Below the pieces are notes generated by a model. It was not told where the DNA came from. It worked only from the letters and a program-made list of their open reading frames with translations, and did no database searches. From Phycisphaerales bacterium (lineage in GTDB: Bacteria > Planctomycetota > Phycisphaerae > Phycisphaerales > UBA1924): 64,000 nt of DNA. Positions within the stretch are counted from its first letter, which is position 1. Every line of letters starts with the position of its first letter. The translations under genes and the position numbers were made by a program. Shown in pieces: positions 42,642 to 50,314 of the stretch. The stretch covers positions 1-64,000 of the forward strand of contig CAJPFG010000017.1 in the NCBI GenBank assembly GCA_905339235.1, read 5' to 3'.

Positions 42642-43025
42642 TCACGGCTCCTTGAGTACACCCTCGACTTGGCGGCGTGCACATCGAACAAGCTCGGGCT
42701 TGTCCAAGGCGACAAACAAGGCCCGTTCGGCCCGTTCGACCTCTTCCGGCTGGGGAGAGCCGTGCCCTTCCAGCGCGGCTTTGGCGAGCAGCGCGACGGC
42801 CAAGACCGTCATCGGCAGCGTGCTGTCGGCGAGGTGGGCCGAGTCGAACGCCAGGCCCGCCGGGAGGGGCTGCTGACTCGCCCGAGGAATCCGCTCGGGG
42901 TTGAGCGTCCGGATGAGCACGGGGAATACGAGCTCGAACTCCTCCAGGCGATCAGGGGCCAACTCCAGCACGACGTGCCGGGATGCCTGCTCGATGACGG
43001 TTCGCAGATCCGGTCGCACTTGCAC
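42642..43025 (-). CDS. Hypothetical protein upstream of the M48 peptidase
   Basis: 127 aa, not recognised. Helical, with a hydrophobic segment PMTVLAVALLAKAALEG that may be a membrane helix or core helix. GTG start. The stop codon abuts the GTG of the peptidase gene, so it could be a partner or regulator of that peptidase. Confidence 0.6.
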   Translation of the reverse strand: MQVRPDLRTVIEQASRHVVLELAPDRLEEFELVFPVLIRTLNPERIPRASQQPLPAGLAFDSAHLADSTLPMTVLAVALLAKAALEGHGSPQPEEVERAERALFVALDKPELVRCARRQVEGVLKEP

Positions 43026-43123
43026 GCTCCGGGCAGAGTGTCACAGGCTTGACTTGCTAACCCATATTCACGAAGATGCTACATGGACAGGTATATTGAA
43101 ATGGAATTCTCGATCGAGGGTGC

Positions 43124-44086
43124 ATGATAGACCCCAGCTGCCCATCCCACCCACGGATGCTCTCCCGTGCAGTTCAAGCGTCCGTTCGCGCTGCGGTCCA
43201 CAATTTCGTGCGAAAACACGCCCCGCACGAGTTGGCCGGCTTCGAGATCACATGGGCAGCAGTCGTCGCCTCACGGTCGCCGCGAGGCCGCCTCGTTACC
43301 GGCACCGCACCGGCCTTGATGGGCTTGCCGTTCGACGGCTCGGGCGGGCCCCCGTTGATCTCGGTGTGCGCGGCTTACGCGGCGGTTGTGGTCGCGGAGC
43401 GGCTGCGGGCCAAACTCCCTGCTGGACGGGGCTCGGTGGGAGAGGAGTTCGCGTCGATCATCGCGGCCATCGGGGGAAGCCCGGACCTTGCACGGACGTT
43501 GGCCACGGAGCTGGGCCCGGCGCTCGTGGCGGCGGTCGGGCAAGATGCCAACCCCGTCGCGCCCCAACAGAAGTCGCAGACCGCCGATTCCGAGACTTGG
43601 CAGGTTGATTACCTGTCCGTCGAGATGATCAGATCGGGAGAGTCTCGCCCCAAGTCGTTCTTCTCGACTCTGAAAAGGGTCCACGCGTCGGCAGATCTTG
43701 CGCCCGAGAGATTTCAGCTCTTCGCCGATGAATCGAACAATGACGGACTGGTAGTCCGTCAGGCATCCGGGGCGGAACCATCGACAAAGGACTGGGACTC
43801 CTTCGCCGGACAATCGGGGCTGCTGCTACGCTTGACTCTAACGGCGCTCGGCCGGGGCGAGTACAAACTCGACAGCAAATCCACGTTGACTCAAATCGGA
43901 AGTGTCAGCAAGAACTCCGGTGATCCGAGCGCTCCGCTGCGTCGTGTTCGGATGATCTTGAACAGCCGGCTGGACGGCCTGTTCGTGAAACTGTTGCGTC
44001 CGCGTGGGAAGAAGGGGTGCTGGCTCAACCCGGTTGTCTCCTACTGCTGGATCCGGTGCCCCGCGGGGCGCTCACGCTTCGGCTAA
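43124..44086 (+). CDS. Hypothetical protein
   Basis: 320 aa, not recognised. The N-terminal third has small-residue-rich helices (LISVCAAYAAVVVAERLRAK); the middle part (FSTLKRVHASADLAPERFQL) and a basic C-terminus follow. TATATT lies 27-32 nt before the ATG, a little further than in the other promoters of this region. The end overlaps the convergent gene by four bases. Confidence 0.6.
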   Translation: MIDPSCPSHPRMLSRAVQASVRAAVHNFVRKHAPHELAGFEITWAAVVASRSPRGRLVTGTAPALMGLPFDGSGGPPLISVCAAYAAVVVAERLRAKLPAGRGSVGEEFASIIAAIGGSPDLARTLATELGPALVAAVGQDANPVAPQQKSQTADSETWQVDYLSVEMIRSGESRPKSFFSTLKRVHASADLAPERFQLFADESNNDGLVVRQASGAEPSTKDWDSFAGQSGLLLRLTLTALGRGEYKLDSKSTLTQIGSVSKNSGDPSAPLRRVRMILNSRLDGLFVKLLRPRGKKGCWLNPVVSYCWIRCPAGRSRFG

Positions 44087-44622
44087 GAACCGGCGAATGC
44101 CATCTCAGCGACTGGTTCGGTGAACAGCCCCGCGGCCGGTGTCCCAGTCGTCCGGTAGTGGTCAACGAACAGCCCCAGCAACTCGCCAGCGGCCTTGTCA
44201 AAGCATGCGGGCTCGATGCGAGCCCGTGAGGCGATCACGTCTGACCGGAATACCTCATCGCTGACACGATCGACTTGTTCTGCTGGGCCCCCCGCTCCCC
44301 AGATGATGACCCGGTAATCATCGCGATCATCCCCACCCCGAGTGATCTCTTGCCACGGATTGCTGATCCTTCTCTGTGGCGGACCTCGTGCCATTCTCGG
44401 GGCCATTCGGATAATCCACACGTGCGCCCGCGGAGCCACAGGTCGTTCTGCTTTTGCGGTTGTCAACGACTCGTACATTCGCCTTTGCAGAAACTCCGCC
44501 GCGGCTTGCTCGGTAGATGGGGCCGTGCGCAGGCGTGCCGCATATCCGCGTGTTCCCGGCATGAGGTACCCGTCGAGGATCCCAACCCCGTAGTCGCCAG
44601 AGCGGGAGGTGAAAAGTGTCAT
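44083..44622 (-). CDS. Hypothetical protein
   Basis: 179 aa, not recognised. MTLFTSRSGDYGVGILDGYL then a mixed alpha/beta sequence with RVIIWGAGGPAEQVDRVSDE. A TATA-like box (44643-44651) lies exactly 20 nt before the ATG. It is divergent from the gene at 44749, which begins the ubiquitin-like cluster. Confidence 0.6.
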   Translation of the reverse strand: MTLFTSRSGDYGVGILDGYLMPGTRGYAARLRTAPSTEQAAAEFLQRRMYESLTTAKAERPVAPRAHVWIIRMAPRMARGPPQRRISNPWQEITRGGDDRDDYRVIIWGAGGPAEQVDRVSDEVFRSDVIASRARIEPACFDKAAGELLGLFVDHYRTTGTPAAGLFTEPVAEMAFAGS

Positions 44623-44642
44623 TCCCGCACGGCGGCGAGCAT

Positions 44643-44651
44643 CCTTTTAAG
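44643..44651 (-). promoter_or_regulatory. TATA-like promoter of the gene at 44622
   Basis: On the minus strand CCGAAAGG then CTTAAAAGG, 20 nt before the ATG. This is the copy that looks most like an archaeal BRE plus TATA box. Confidence 0.55.
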
Positions 44652-44748
44652 CCTTTCGGTCGGTGCTTCGTCTGGCGCTACGCGCGGCGCACGAAGATGA
44701 AACGCCCTCCGCACAGACAATGCGCCGCAGCACGCAATCCTCGTGGGT

Positions 44749-45006
44749 ATGAACGGCCTTGACTGCATCTGGGTCAGCGGTGAGATCGGCACCGTCGTCA
44801 TTCGCGCTGCTGGCCGCTGCGTTGCGAAACTTGAGTCCGGCAAGATCGCGGTGATCAAACTCGCCGAGTCCGCCGACGACCCGCACCCCTGGATTACCAA
44901 GGTGGTTTCCATCGACCTGTTCGAGCCCCGGGCGGGCGCGATGCGGCGCGCTGTGGCTGACAACTCGTGTCCCGATGCACTCTCCGTCGCCCTGAACACC
45001 CCGTGA
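44749..45006 (+). CDS. Small hypothetical protein upstream of the Ubl gene
   Basis: 85 aa, beta-rich at the start (DCIWVSGEIGTVVIRAAGRC), not recognised. A GTG two codons earlier (44743) is an alternative start. It lies 25 bp before the Ubl gene in the same direction and is probably part of that operon. Confidence 0.6.
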   Translation: MNGLDCIWVSGEIGTVVIRAAGRCVAKLESGKIAVIKLAESADDPHPWITKVVSIDLFEPRAGAMRRAVADNSCPDALSVALNTP

Positions 45007-45031
45007 ACAGTTCAAACTGAAGGAGCATTCC

Positions 45032-45265
45032 ATGAACGAGAAGAGCGTCACGATCGTTGCCAACGGCGCCGTGCACGACTTGGCCGTCGCGCCCAGCACC
45101 TCTACCGCGGACGTCCGGCGTCAGATCAACCTGCCCCCGGAGTATCTCCTCTCCAAGCGCGACGGCTTGCCTTTCGGCGAGCACGAGGACATCTGGAGTC
45201 GGGTGCAGCCCGGCGAGAAACTGTTCGCGAGCCCCCCAGCGGTCGTGGGTGTTGCGGCCGCGTGA
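45032..45265 (+). CDS. Ubiquitin-like beta-grasp protein (multiubiquitin type)
   Basis: 77 aa. KSVTIVANGAVHDLAVAPST, then DVRRQINLPPEYLLSKRDG and LQPGEKLFASPP-like end (VQPGEKLFASPP) match the beta-grasp domain of bacterial multiubiquitin/Ubl proteins. In such operons it is the modifier activated by the E1 and passed on by the E2. Oddly, the C-terminus is GVAAA; the Gly-Gly of ubiquitin is missing, although the JAB peptidase could trim it. A good ribosome-binding site (GAAGGAG) precedes the ATG. One domain only. Confidence 0.85.
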   Translation: MNEKSVTIVANGAVHDLAVAPSTSTADVRRQINLPPEYLLSKRDGLPFGEHEDIWSRVQPGEKLFASPPAVVGVAAA

Positions 45266-45282
45266 AGGGTTGGAGGTGAACT

Positions 45283-45693
45283 GTGTCGATCCTGCAGTCC
45301 ATTCTCGATTCGCTCCTCCGCGATGCGACGGCGAGTCCGCCCCGACGTACTCCCGTCCCGCGACCCTCGGGTGAGCGGATTCGCGGTCCGGTGGTCGTGC
45401 AACGCAACACGCAGCGGCTTTTCGAAGAACGCGGTTGGCGGTGGAAGGGGAACACTCTCGAGGGGTTCTATCGCACCAAGCGCGGGTCGTTCCGGGGTCG
45501 CATCGCGGGAGCGGACGGATCGTCACCGGAGTTTTACATCGAGGCTAGCCGGGCCATTTTGGACGGGCCACACGGCGCGTGCTTCCAGCCGCGAGGACCG
45601 CGGGAATTCAGAGTTCACTGGAGCACCCGCCCTGATTCCGTGGACACGGGGATCTTGCGCATCGAGCACACCATCCTGGAGGCTCTCTCATGA
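45283..45693 (+). CDS. E2-like conjugating enzyme (bacterial UBC fold)
   Basis: 136 aa. After a disordered N-terminal tail, GFYRTKRGSFRGRI and PEFYIEASRAIL give the UBC-type sheet, followed by DGPHGACFQPRG with the candidate catalytic Cys100 and EFRVHWSTRP. Bacterial E2s of this group carry a short core with the Cys after a conserved His. It starts with GTG behind GGAGGTGAACT and overlaps the JAB gene by ATGA. It would take the Ubl from the E1 encoded two genes downstream. Confidence 0.8.
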   Translation: MSILQSILDSLLRDATASPPRRTPVPRPSGERIRGPVVVQRNTQRLFEERGWRWKGNTLEGFYRTKRGSFRGRIAGADGSSPEFYIEASRAILDGPHGACFQPRGPREFRVHWSTRPDSVDTGILRIEHTILEALS

Positions 45694-46442
45694 AACTGCC
45701 ATTTGCCGGAAGGCGGCGGAACACGGTGAGCGAACTGGGTGACGATCAGGCGGCCCGCAACCGGATTGCCCGCCTGCTACTCCGCAGGTATGAAAGTCGG
45801 CTGGAGCGCCTACACCGGGAAGAAGCCGGACTGCGCGAGCAACTCATGGGAACGCTCGGCGACGCCGAGCCGAAGTTCGCGTGGAGCGTGCTCCGCAAGT
45901 ACCAGGAGGTCGTTCGGGAGCGGCGGCTCCTCACCGGCCTGCTCCCGCACCCTGTGAAGCCGGTGAGCTCGTTCGCGTTTTCGTCGTGGCTGCTGCGTGA
46001 CTCCTTCCGAATCTGCACAGCCACCCCCGACGAGGGCATGCACTTCGTTGTGGGAGTGGAGATCGATGGCATCGTAGTGGGAACCTCGATCCAGGAGTTC
46101 GCATACGCGGAGCGATCCCCGGTCCGCGCCGCGGGTGTTCACCGCGCCACCCACGCCCTCACCATCGACGCCGCCGAGTCCGGCCACCGGATCGTGGGCA
46201 TCCTCCACTCCCATCCCGGGTACGGACCCCACGCCAACCACGCCTCCGGAACGGATCTGACGACACATCGCCTTTGGGAACAGACGGCCCCGCTGGTGGG
46301 CGGAATCTGGTCGCGGTCCGGTCACCTTCGGTTCTTCACCGCCGGCCGCCACGCAGCCGTCAGCGTCGCCGGTACCCATCTGGAGCAGATCGATGAGCAC
46401 AACTGGAAACTCCGGGACGAGTTTGTGGGCGGCCGTGTCTGA
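45690..46442 (+). CDS. JAB/MPN metallopeptidase (Ubl-processing, JAMM motif)
   Basis: 250 aa. JAMM residues are complete: His173 and His175 in LHSHPGYGPH, Ser186 and Asp189 in ASGTD, and a Glu upstream (candidate Glu115 in PDEGMHF). An N-terminal helical part of ~95 residues precedes the domain. In bacterial Ubl operons this enzyme trims the modifier or removes it from targets. Coupled by overlap to the E2 upstream and the E1 downstream. Confidence 0.88.
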   Translation: MKLPFAGRRRNTVSELGDDQAARNRIARLLLRRYESRLERLHREEAGLREQLMGTLGDAEPKFAWSVLRKYQEVVRERRLLTGLLPHPVKPVSSFAFSSWLLRDSFRICTATPDEGMHFVVGVEIDGIVVGTSIQEFAYAERSPVRAAGVHRATHALTIDAAESGHRIVGILHSHPGYGPHANHASGTDLTTHRLWEQTAPLVGGIWSRSGHLRFFTAGRHAAVSVAGTHLEQIDEHNWKLRDEFVGGRV

Positions 46443-47235
46443 TCGGTGGCGCGCGTTCACCCAAGGGCGCCGAGAGTGGTGTTGCCCCACCCTGCGTGCC
46501 CAGGCCCGGGTGTCGTTGCGCCAGGAGCGGATCGTCGGGTGGGATCAGCGACGTCTCTCACAAGCCACGATCCTCATCGCTGGCGCGGGCGGGATCGGGG
46601 GCGAGATCGGCGAGGGAGCCGTCCAGAAGGGCGCCGGGTGCGTTCACTTCGCCGACTTCGACTCCGTCAGCCCCACCAATCTGAACCGGCAGAAGTTCTC
46701 CTCCCGCGATCTGTGGCGAAACAAGGCTCTTTGCGTTGCCCGCGAGATGGCCCGACGTGGCTTCATGGGGACTCGCCTCGTGGCCCATCCTGTCGCGATC
46801 CAGGACGTCGATATCAAGAAAGTCCGGCCCGACGTCATCGTTTGCGCCGTGGATAACCAGATCCCCAGCACGCGGCTGCAGGTCTGCCGGCTCGCCCGCC
46901 AACACAGTATCCCCGCGGTCTTCACAGGTGTGACCCCGGATGCGAGCGGCGGGTACGTCTTCATCCAGAAGCCGGGGAACGCCTGCTGGAACTGCGCTCT
47001 GAAACCAGAACTCCTGCCCGCCGCGGCAGCGGCCACGTGCCCCGAATCGCCGGCCAGCGTGGACATCCTCAAAGTCCTCGGCGGGCTGGCACTGTACGTC
47101 GTGGACACCGTCCTGATGGATCGGCCCCGTGACTGGAACTTCTGGTACGTCTCGCTGAGTACCTCGGGGCTTGGGGGGCCGGTCTTCGTTTCGCCGCGGT
47201 CCGAGTGCCCCATCTGCACCGGGAAGGGAGCCTGA
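46435..47235 (+). CDS. E1-like ThiF-family activating enzyme
   Basis: 266 aa from a GTG at 46435 that overlaps the JAB stop by eight bases; an ATG at 46393 is possible but adds an antiframe tail. ATILIAGAGGIGGEIGEGAV (~residues 44-63) is the nucleotide loop; DFDSVSPTNLNRQKF carries the conserved Arg that contacts ATP; VIVCAVDNQIPSTRLQVCRL follows. Cysteines CWNC and CPIC form the usual structural zinc site. A single-domain, MoeB/ThiF-sized E1 that should adenylate the Ubl. The thioester Cys is not certain; ATCPESPAS is a candidate. Confidence 0.9.
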   Translation: MSDRWRAFTQGRREWCCPTLRAQARVSLRQERIVGWDQRRLSQATILIAGAGGIGGEIGEGAVQKGAGCVHFADFDSVSPTNLNRQKFSSRDLWRNKALCVAREMARRGFMGTRLVAHPVAIQDVDIKKVRPDVIVCAVDNQIPSTRLQVCRLARQHSIPAVFTGVTPDASGGYVFIQKPGNACWNCALKPELLPAAAAATCPESPASVDILKVLGGLALYVVDTVLMDRPRDWNFWYVSLSTSGLGGPVFVSPRSECPICTGKGA

Positions 47236-47238
47236 ACG

Positions 47239-47421
47239 ATGAACATCTGGAACCACGATCTCGTCATCGAGCGCTGCCGCTCGTTCATTCGCTTCCTGCT
47301 GTGGATGGTGCTCTCGACGCACGCCGCGATGGTCGCGGTCTTCTCGGTGATGATGCTCTTCCAGTTCCTGAGGTTTGCGTGGGCGTGGGCCCAGCGCGTC
47401 CTGTTTGATGAGCCCTGGTAG
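47239..47421 (+). CDS. Small membrane protein in the Ubl operon
   Basis: 60 aa with one or two membrane helices (SFIRFLLWMVLSTHAAMVAV; SVMMLFQFLRFAWAWAQRVL). It starts 3 bp after the E1 stop, so it is clearly in the operon. It could anchor the conjugation machinery or be a membrane target. Not recognised. Confidence 0.65.
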   Translation: MNIWNHDLVIERCRSFIRFLLWMVLSTHAAMVAVFSVMMLFQFLRFAWAWAQRVLFDEPW

Positions 47422-47432
47422 GGAGGTGACCC

Positions 47433-47855
47433 ATGCGCCCGGTCCGATCGATGCACCAAGCGACCGTCCTCGTGGACCCGTGGTCGGGAGAGCCCCTGCC
47501 GACGGGGCGGTGCGATGTCGTTCACGGCATCGAAGGGCGGAGGTGGCTGCGGTCCGCGACGGTGGTCCACACGCCCGCCTGCGTGTGTGGGTGCGTGGCC
47601 CCGCCCGCGGGGCTGTGCGTGATCTGCCGGGACATGGGAGGAACCGGCCTGGTCTGCGGGCGGTGCTTCGCGCAGTGCGCCCGCTGCCGCAAGCCGGTCT
47701 GCCCCGCCCACAGCGTCCCGGATCGGTGCAACGGGGCTTCGAACCTCCGCCTCTGCCGAGTGTGCGGCGGCGACGCGTGCCGGGCGCGGATCGTGCGGGG
47801 CGTGATGTCGCTCCTGATCTCTCCCTTCGTGGAACGGACCAATGGCACGCGATGA
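47433..47855 (+). CDS. Cysteine-rich RING-like zinc protein, candidate E3
   Basis: 140 aa, 16 cysteines. Core spacing: C62-x2-C65-x9-C75-x2-C78-x3-C82-x2-C85-x4-C90-x2-H93, with further pairs at C50/C52/C54 and C108/C111. Eight ligands in this order fit a binuclear cross-brace or treble-clef finger as in RING domains. Prokaryotic RING-like proteins have been proposed by comparative genomics to serve as E3s in Ubl operons. Here it follows Ubl, E2, JAB and E1 within the same transcript, and its end overlaps the HerA-like gene. Strong ribosome-binding site (GGGAGG) before the ATG. It could alternatively be a DNA- or RNA-binding finger of the mobile element. Confidence 0.75.
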   Translation: MRPVRSMHQATVLVDPWSGEPLPTGRCDVVHGIEGRRWLRSATVVHTPACVCGCVAPPAGLCVICRDMGGTGLVCGRCFAQCARCRKPVCPAHSVPDRCNGASNLRLCRVCGGDACRARIVRGVMSLLISPFVERTNGTR

Positions 47856-49218
47856 TCTGCCCGACATCCCTCCCACGATCAAGTGGCTCGCCGAGGCACG
47901 CGAGCACGGCCTGCTCGAGAGCGACCTGGGCCGTGTCATCGCGCGGAGCATCGCCCTGGGGCTGGACGATCCCTTCGCGGAGACCTGGCTGAGGCGGCGC
48001 GTGCTCCGGCACCGTGTTCGGCAGGCGCTGGCCGGCCCGTTCGACCTTCCTCGGGACCAGTCCGGCAACCTCATCCTCGGCCTAGATCTGCGGGGCCGGC
48101 CGGTGCGTGTCCCCGTGGCGTGGCTCAACGCCCACTGCTGCACCATCGGCGGGAGCGGGTCGGGAAAGACCACCAAGTCCCTCTTCATGGCGCTGGGGGT
48201 GGCTCCACACGCCCGAGGCCTGTGGCTCTTTGACCTCCGCAAGAGCGAGTTCCGCAGGCTGGTCCCGCTGATGCAGCGCTGGGGCATCGCCCTGCTGCGT
48301 GTCCACGCCCGGCAACTGCGCCTGAACCCGCTCCAGGTTCCCCTCTGGGTAGAGCCGCGGGCGTGGGCGTCCGCCGTCGCCGACATGCTGGTGCACGCCA
48401 TGTCCCTGCAAAGCCGATCGTCCAAGCTCCTGCATGCATTGATTCTTGATTTGTACGAGGAGTTTCAAGTGGAGGGAGTGCGGACGGACACCCGGCCCAC
48501 GACCCAGTTTCCGACGCTGTTCGACCTCCGGCAGGCCGCGGCCGGGTGCTCGGAGGCTCACCCGCAGGCCAAGGCGGCGATTGTCGACGCGCTCGACCCC
48601 GTACTTCTGTCGCTGGGGCCGGCGGTGCTCGGGTACCGGTACGGGTGGACGACCCACGATCTTGCCCGGAGACATGTTGTGTTCGAGTTCGCAGGTGTCT
48701 CCCGCGCCGACCAGGACCTCCTGCTCAACACGCTCCTGCTGTCGGAGTTCATGTCCCGGATCGCCGGAGGGCTTTCCAACGCTCCGATGGACTTGTACAT
48801 CTCCATCGACGAGGCCGCTCGGCTGGTCTCGGCCGCGAATCCCTCCGCCGTGGTCAGCGACATGCTGGGCTTGGTCCGCGGCGCCGGGATCGGGATCGAC
48901 CTCAGCGTGCAGAGCGCCCACGACGTGCACCCCGCGGTCTTCAGCAACACCGCCTTCAAGTGCATCGGTCGGTGCGGCTCCGCCACGGACTACGACGCGC
49001 TCGGAGCGGCCATGGGGCTCACCCCTCCCCAGCGCCAGTGGGCGATGCAGCACTTGGTGCCGGGGACGTTCGTTGTGCAGCTCGGCGAGGGGACAAACCG
49101 GCGTCCCTTTGTGCTGCGCGTGCCACCCTTCCCGAACGAGCCGGAAGCGGGGAGGCCGACCGAAGACGGCTTGGGCGATCTCCCGAGGTTGCCAACTCGG
49201 CCCGCAGGGACCGAGTAG
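47842..49218 (+). CDS. HerA/TraD-like DNA-translocating ATPase
   Basis: 458 aa. Walker A GGSGSGKT at residues 103-110; Walker B-like LYISIDEAARLV near 313; later SVQSAHDVHPAVFSNTAFKC and a C-terminal FVLRVPPF. Homologous to the ATPase part of the fused protein at 30848-32971 (compare LWLFDLRKSEFRRLVPLM with FLFLDWKRTGRHLIPLLG). It overlaps the RING-like gene by 14 bases, so the Ubl operon continues into it. Probably the motor of DNA transfer or of a DNA-cleaving defence complex. Confidence 0.85.
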   Translation: MARDDLPDIPPTIKWLAEAREHGLLESDLGRVIARSIALGLDDPFAETWLRRRVLRHRVRQALAGPFDLPRDQSGNLILGLDLRGRPVRVPVAWLNAHCCTIGGSGSGKTTKSLFMALGVAPHARGLWLFDLRKSEFRRLVPLMQRWGIALLRVHARQLRLNPLQVPLWVEPRAWASAVADMLVHAMSLQSRSSKLLHALILDLYEEFQVEGVRTDTRPTTQFPTLFDLRQAAAGCSEAHPQAKAAIVDALDPVLLSLGPAVLGYRYGWTTHDLARRHVVFEFAGVSRADQDLLLNTLLLSEFMSRIAGGLSNAPMDLYISIDEAARLVSAANPSAVVSDMLGLVRGAGIGIDLSVQSAHDVHPAVFSNTAFKCIGRCGSATDYDALGAAMGLTPPQRQWAMQHLVPGTFVVQLGEGTNRRPFVLRVPPFPNEPEAGRPTEDGLGDLPRLPTRPAGTE

Positions 49219-49240
49219 CTGTCGGATGCGAGGAATGACT

Positions 49241-49666
49241 ATGCACACGAGGACCACAATCGGTGAGCACAATCTCGGAGACCTGCGCACCCTCGCCACG
49301 GTCCCCGCACAGGGGCTGGATTCGTGGCGATCGCGAACTTCGCTTCGCAATCATCCTGAACACACCAAGAAGTCTCCGACGGGGGAAGGACACCAGCGCT
49401 CGCGTGACTTCCTCTCAGAACCGGAGGCTCGGCTCCTTCGGGCCGTGCGGGATCATCCCGCCCAGCCCTCGAGCATGTACCCGCGGCTGGCGGGTGTGAG
49501 CCCCCGGCGGGCGGTTGAGATGCGAGCTCGGCTTGTGGAATCCGGACATCTCAGGGAGCACCGAGTGAACCGCGCCGGCCGAGGTCGGGATGCCGTGATG
49601 CTGGCACTCACCGAGACTGGCAGGTCCGCGCTGCAGGGCGCCGGCGGACCGGGAGGAGTGGCATGA
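49241..49666 (+). CDS. Winged-helix DNA-binding protein
   Basis: 141 aa; ATGs at 49226, 49235 and 49241, the last with GAGGA before it. Residues ~65-135 form a winged helix: FLSEPEARLLRAVRDHPAQP, MYPRLAGVSPRRAVEMRARL and VESGHLREHRVNRAGRGRDA. It corresponds to the winged helix located between ATPase and nuclease in the fused protein at 30848-32971. The stop overlaps the ATG of the nuclease-like gene. Confidence 0.75.
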   Translation: MHTRTTIGEHNLGDLRTLATVPAQGLDSWRSRTSLRNHPEHTKKSPTGEGHQRSRDFLSEPEARLLRAVRDHPAQPSSMYPRLAGVSPRRAVEMRARLVESGHLREHRVNRAGRGRDAVMLALTETGRSALQGAGGPGGVA

Positions 49667-50082
49667 GGGGTGGGTTCGTGCACAACAAGTGCCTGATCGA
49701 TCCCGTTGCCGCCTGCTCCCGGGATATGGGACTGCCGATCGCGCTCGAGGTCCCGGTAGGTCCCGGGCGGCGTGCCGGTCATGTGGATCTCGTCGTCGGC
49801 GAAGGCGACTTCCGGATCGCGGTCGAGGCGGAGTGCACCCCTCGCCGGGTCGACAACGATCTCGGCAAGGCCGCACGCCTTGGTGTTCAAGAGCTCTGGA
49901 TCATCGTGCCAAGCCCACGCGTGGGCCGGGCGATCGTCGGTGTGCTGTACCGGTCGGGAATGCTCGGGGCTCCCTGCCCTGTATTCGTTCTCTCGCAACT
50001 ACAGGCACGGCAACGGCTTGCGGTTTGTTTTCCCTTGTATTTCGCTGCGAAGGTGCTTGGAACAGAAAGGAATGAAAGCTGA
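49663..50082 (+). CDS. PD-(D/E)XK-like nuclease
   Basis: 139 aa. GHVDLVVGEGDFRIAVEAEC gives the D-x(10)-E-x-E core of PD-(D/E)XK nucleases, and the surrounding pattern (DNDLGKAARLGVQELWIIVP; RAIVGVLYRSGML) matches the C-terminal domain of the fused protein at 30848-32971 (compare GGAADIVATSGTTSIAVEVE). Catalytic Lys is not obvious, so activity is not certain. ATG overlaps the upstream winged-helix stop. Confidence 0.78.
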   Translation: MRGGFVHNKCLIDPVAACSRDMGLPIALEVPVGPGRRAGHVDLVVGEGDFRIAVEAECTPRRVDNDLGKAARLGVQELWIIVPSPRVGRAIVGVLYRSGMLGAPCPVFVLSQLQARQRLAVCFPLYFAAKVLGTERNES

Positions 50083-50314
50083 GGTCATGCGGGTTCGATG
50101 GCGCAACATCTTCGCGGCGGTACTGCTGGTCGTGCTGGTCTTCATGGCGCGACACGGGCGGGCCATGTGGGCTTTGGTGACCGAGTGGTGGGACCGCGCG
50201 ATGGACGGTTTCCATGGCGGCGATCCATTGCCTCTGATGACCATTGCGCTGGTCATCGTGCTGGTGCTCGCGGTGCTGCGTCGCCTTTGCGGTCGGGACG
50301 GAGGGACATCATGA
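50072..50314 (+). CDS. Small two-helix membrane protein
   Basis: 80 aa. Two membrane helices (IFAAVLLVVLVFMARHG; LMTIALVIVLVLAVLRRL) with a short loop between. ATG at 50072 after AAAGGA, inside the end of the nuclease gene; 50087 is an alternative. Its stop overlaps the AlpA-like gene. Role unknown. Confidence 0.65.
   Translation: MKAEVMRVRWRNIFAAVLLVVLVFMARHGRAMWALVTEWWDRAMDGFHGGDPLPLMTIALVIVLVLAVLRRLCGRDGGTS

Noticed and set aside
44643..44652. CCTTTTAAGC read as a plus-strand promoter for the gene at 44749
   Set aside because: It lies about 97 nt from the start, whereas the spacing on the minus strand to 44622 is exact.
46558..48425. Long minus-strand frames opposite the E1 and zinc-protein genes
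   Set aside because: No motif in the translation, while the plus strand carries clear E1 and zinc motifs.
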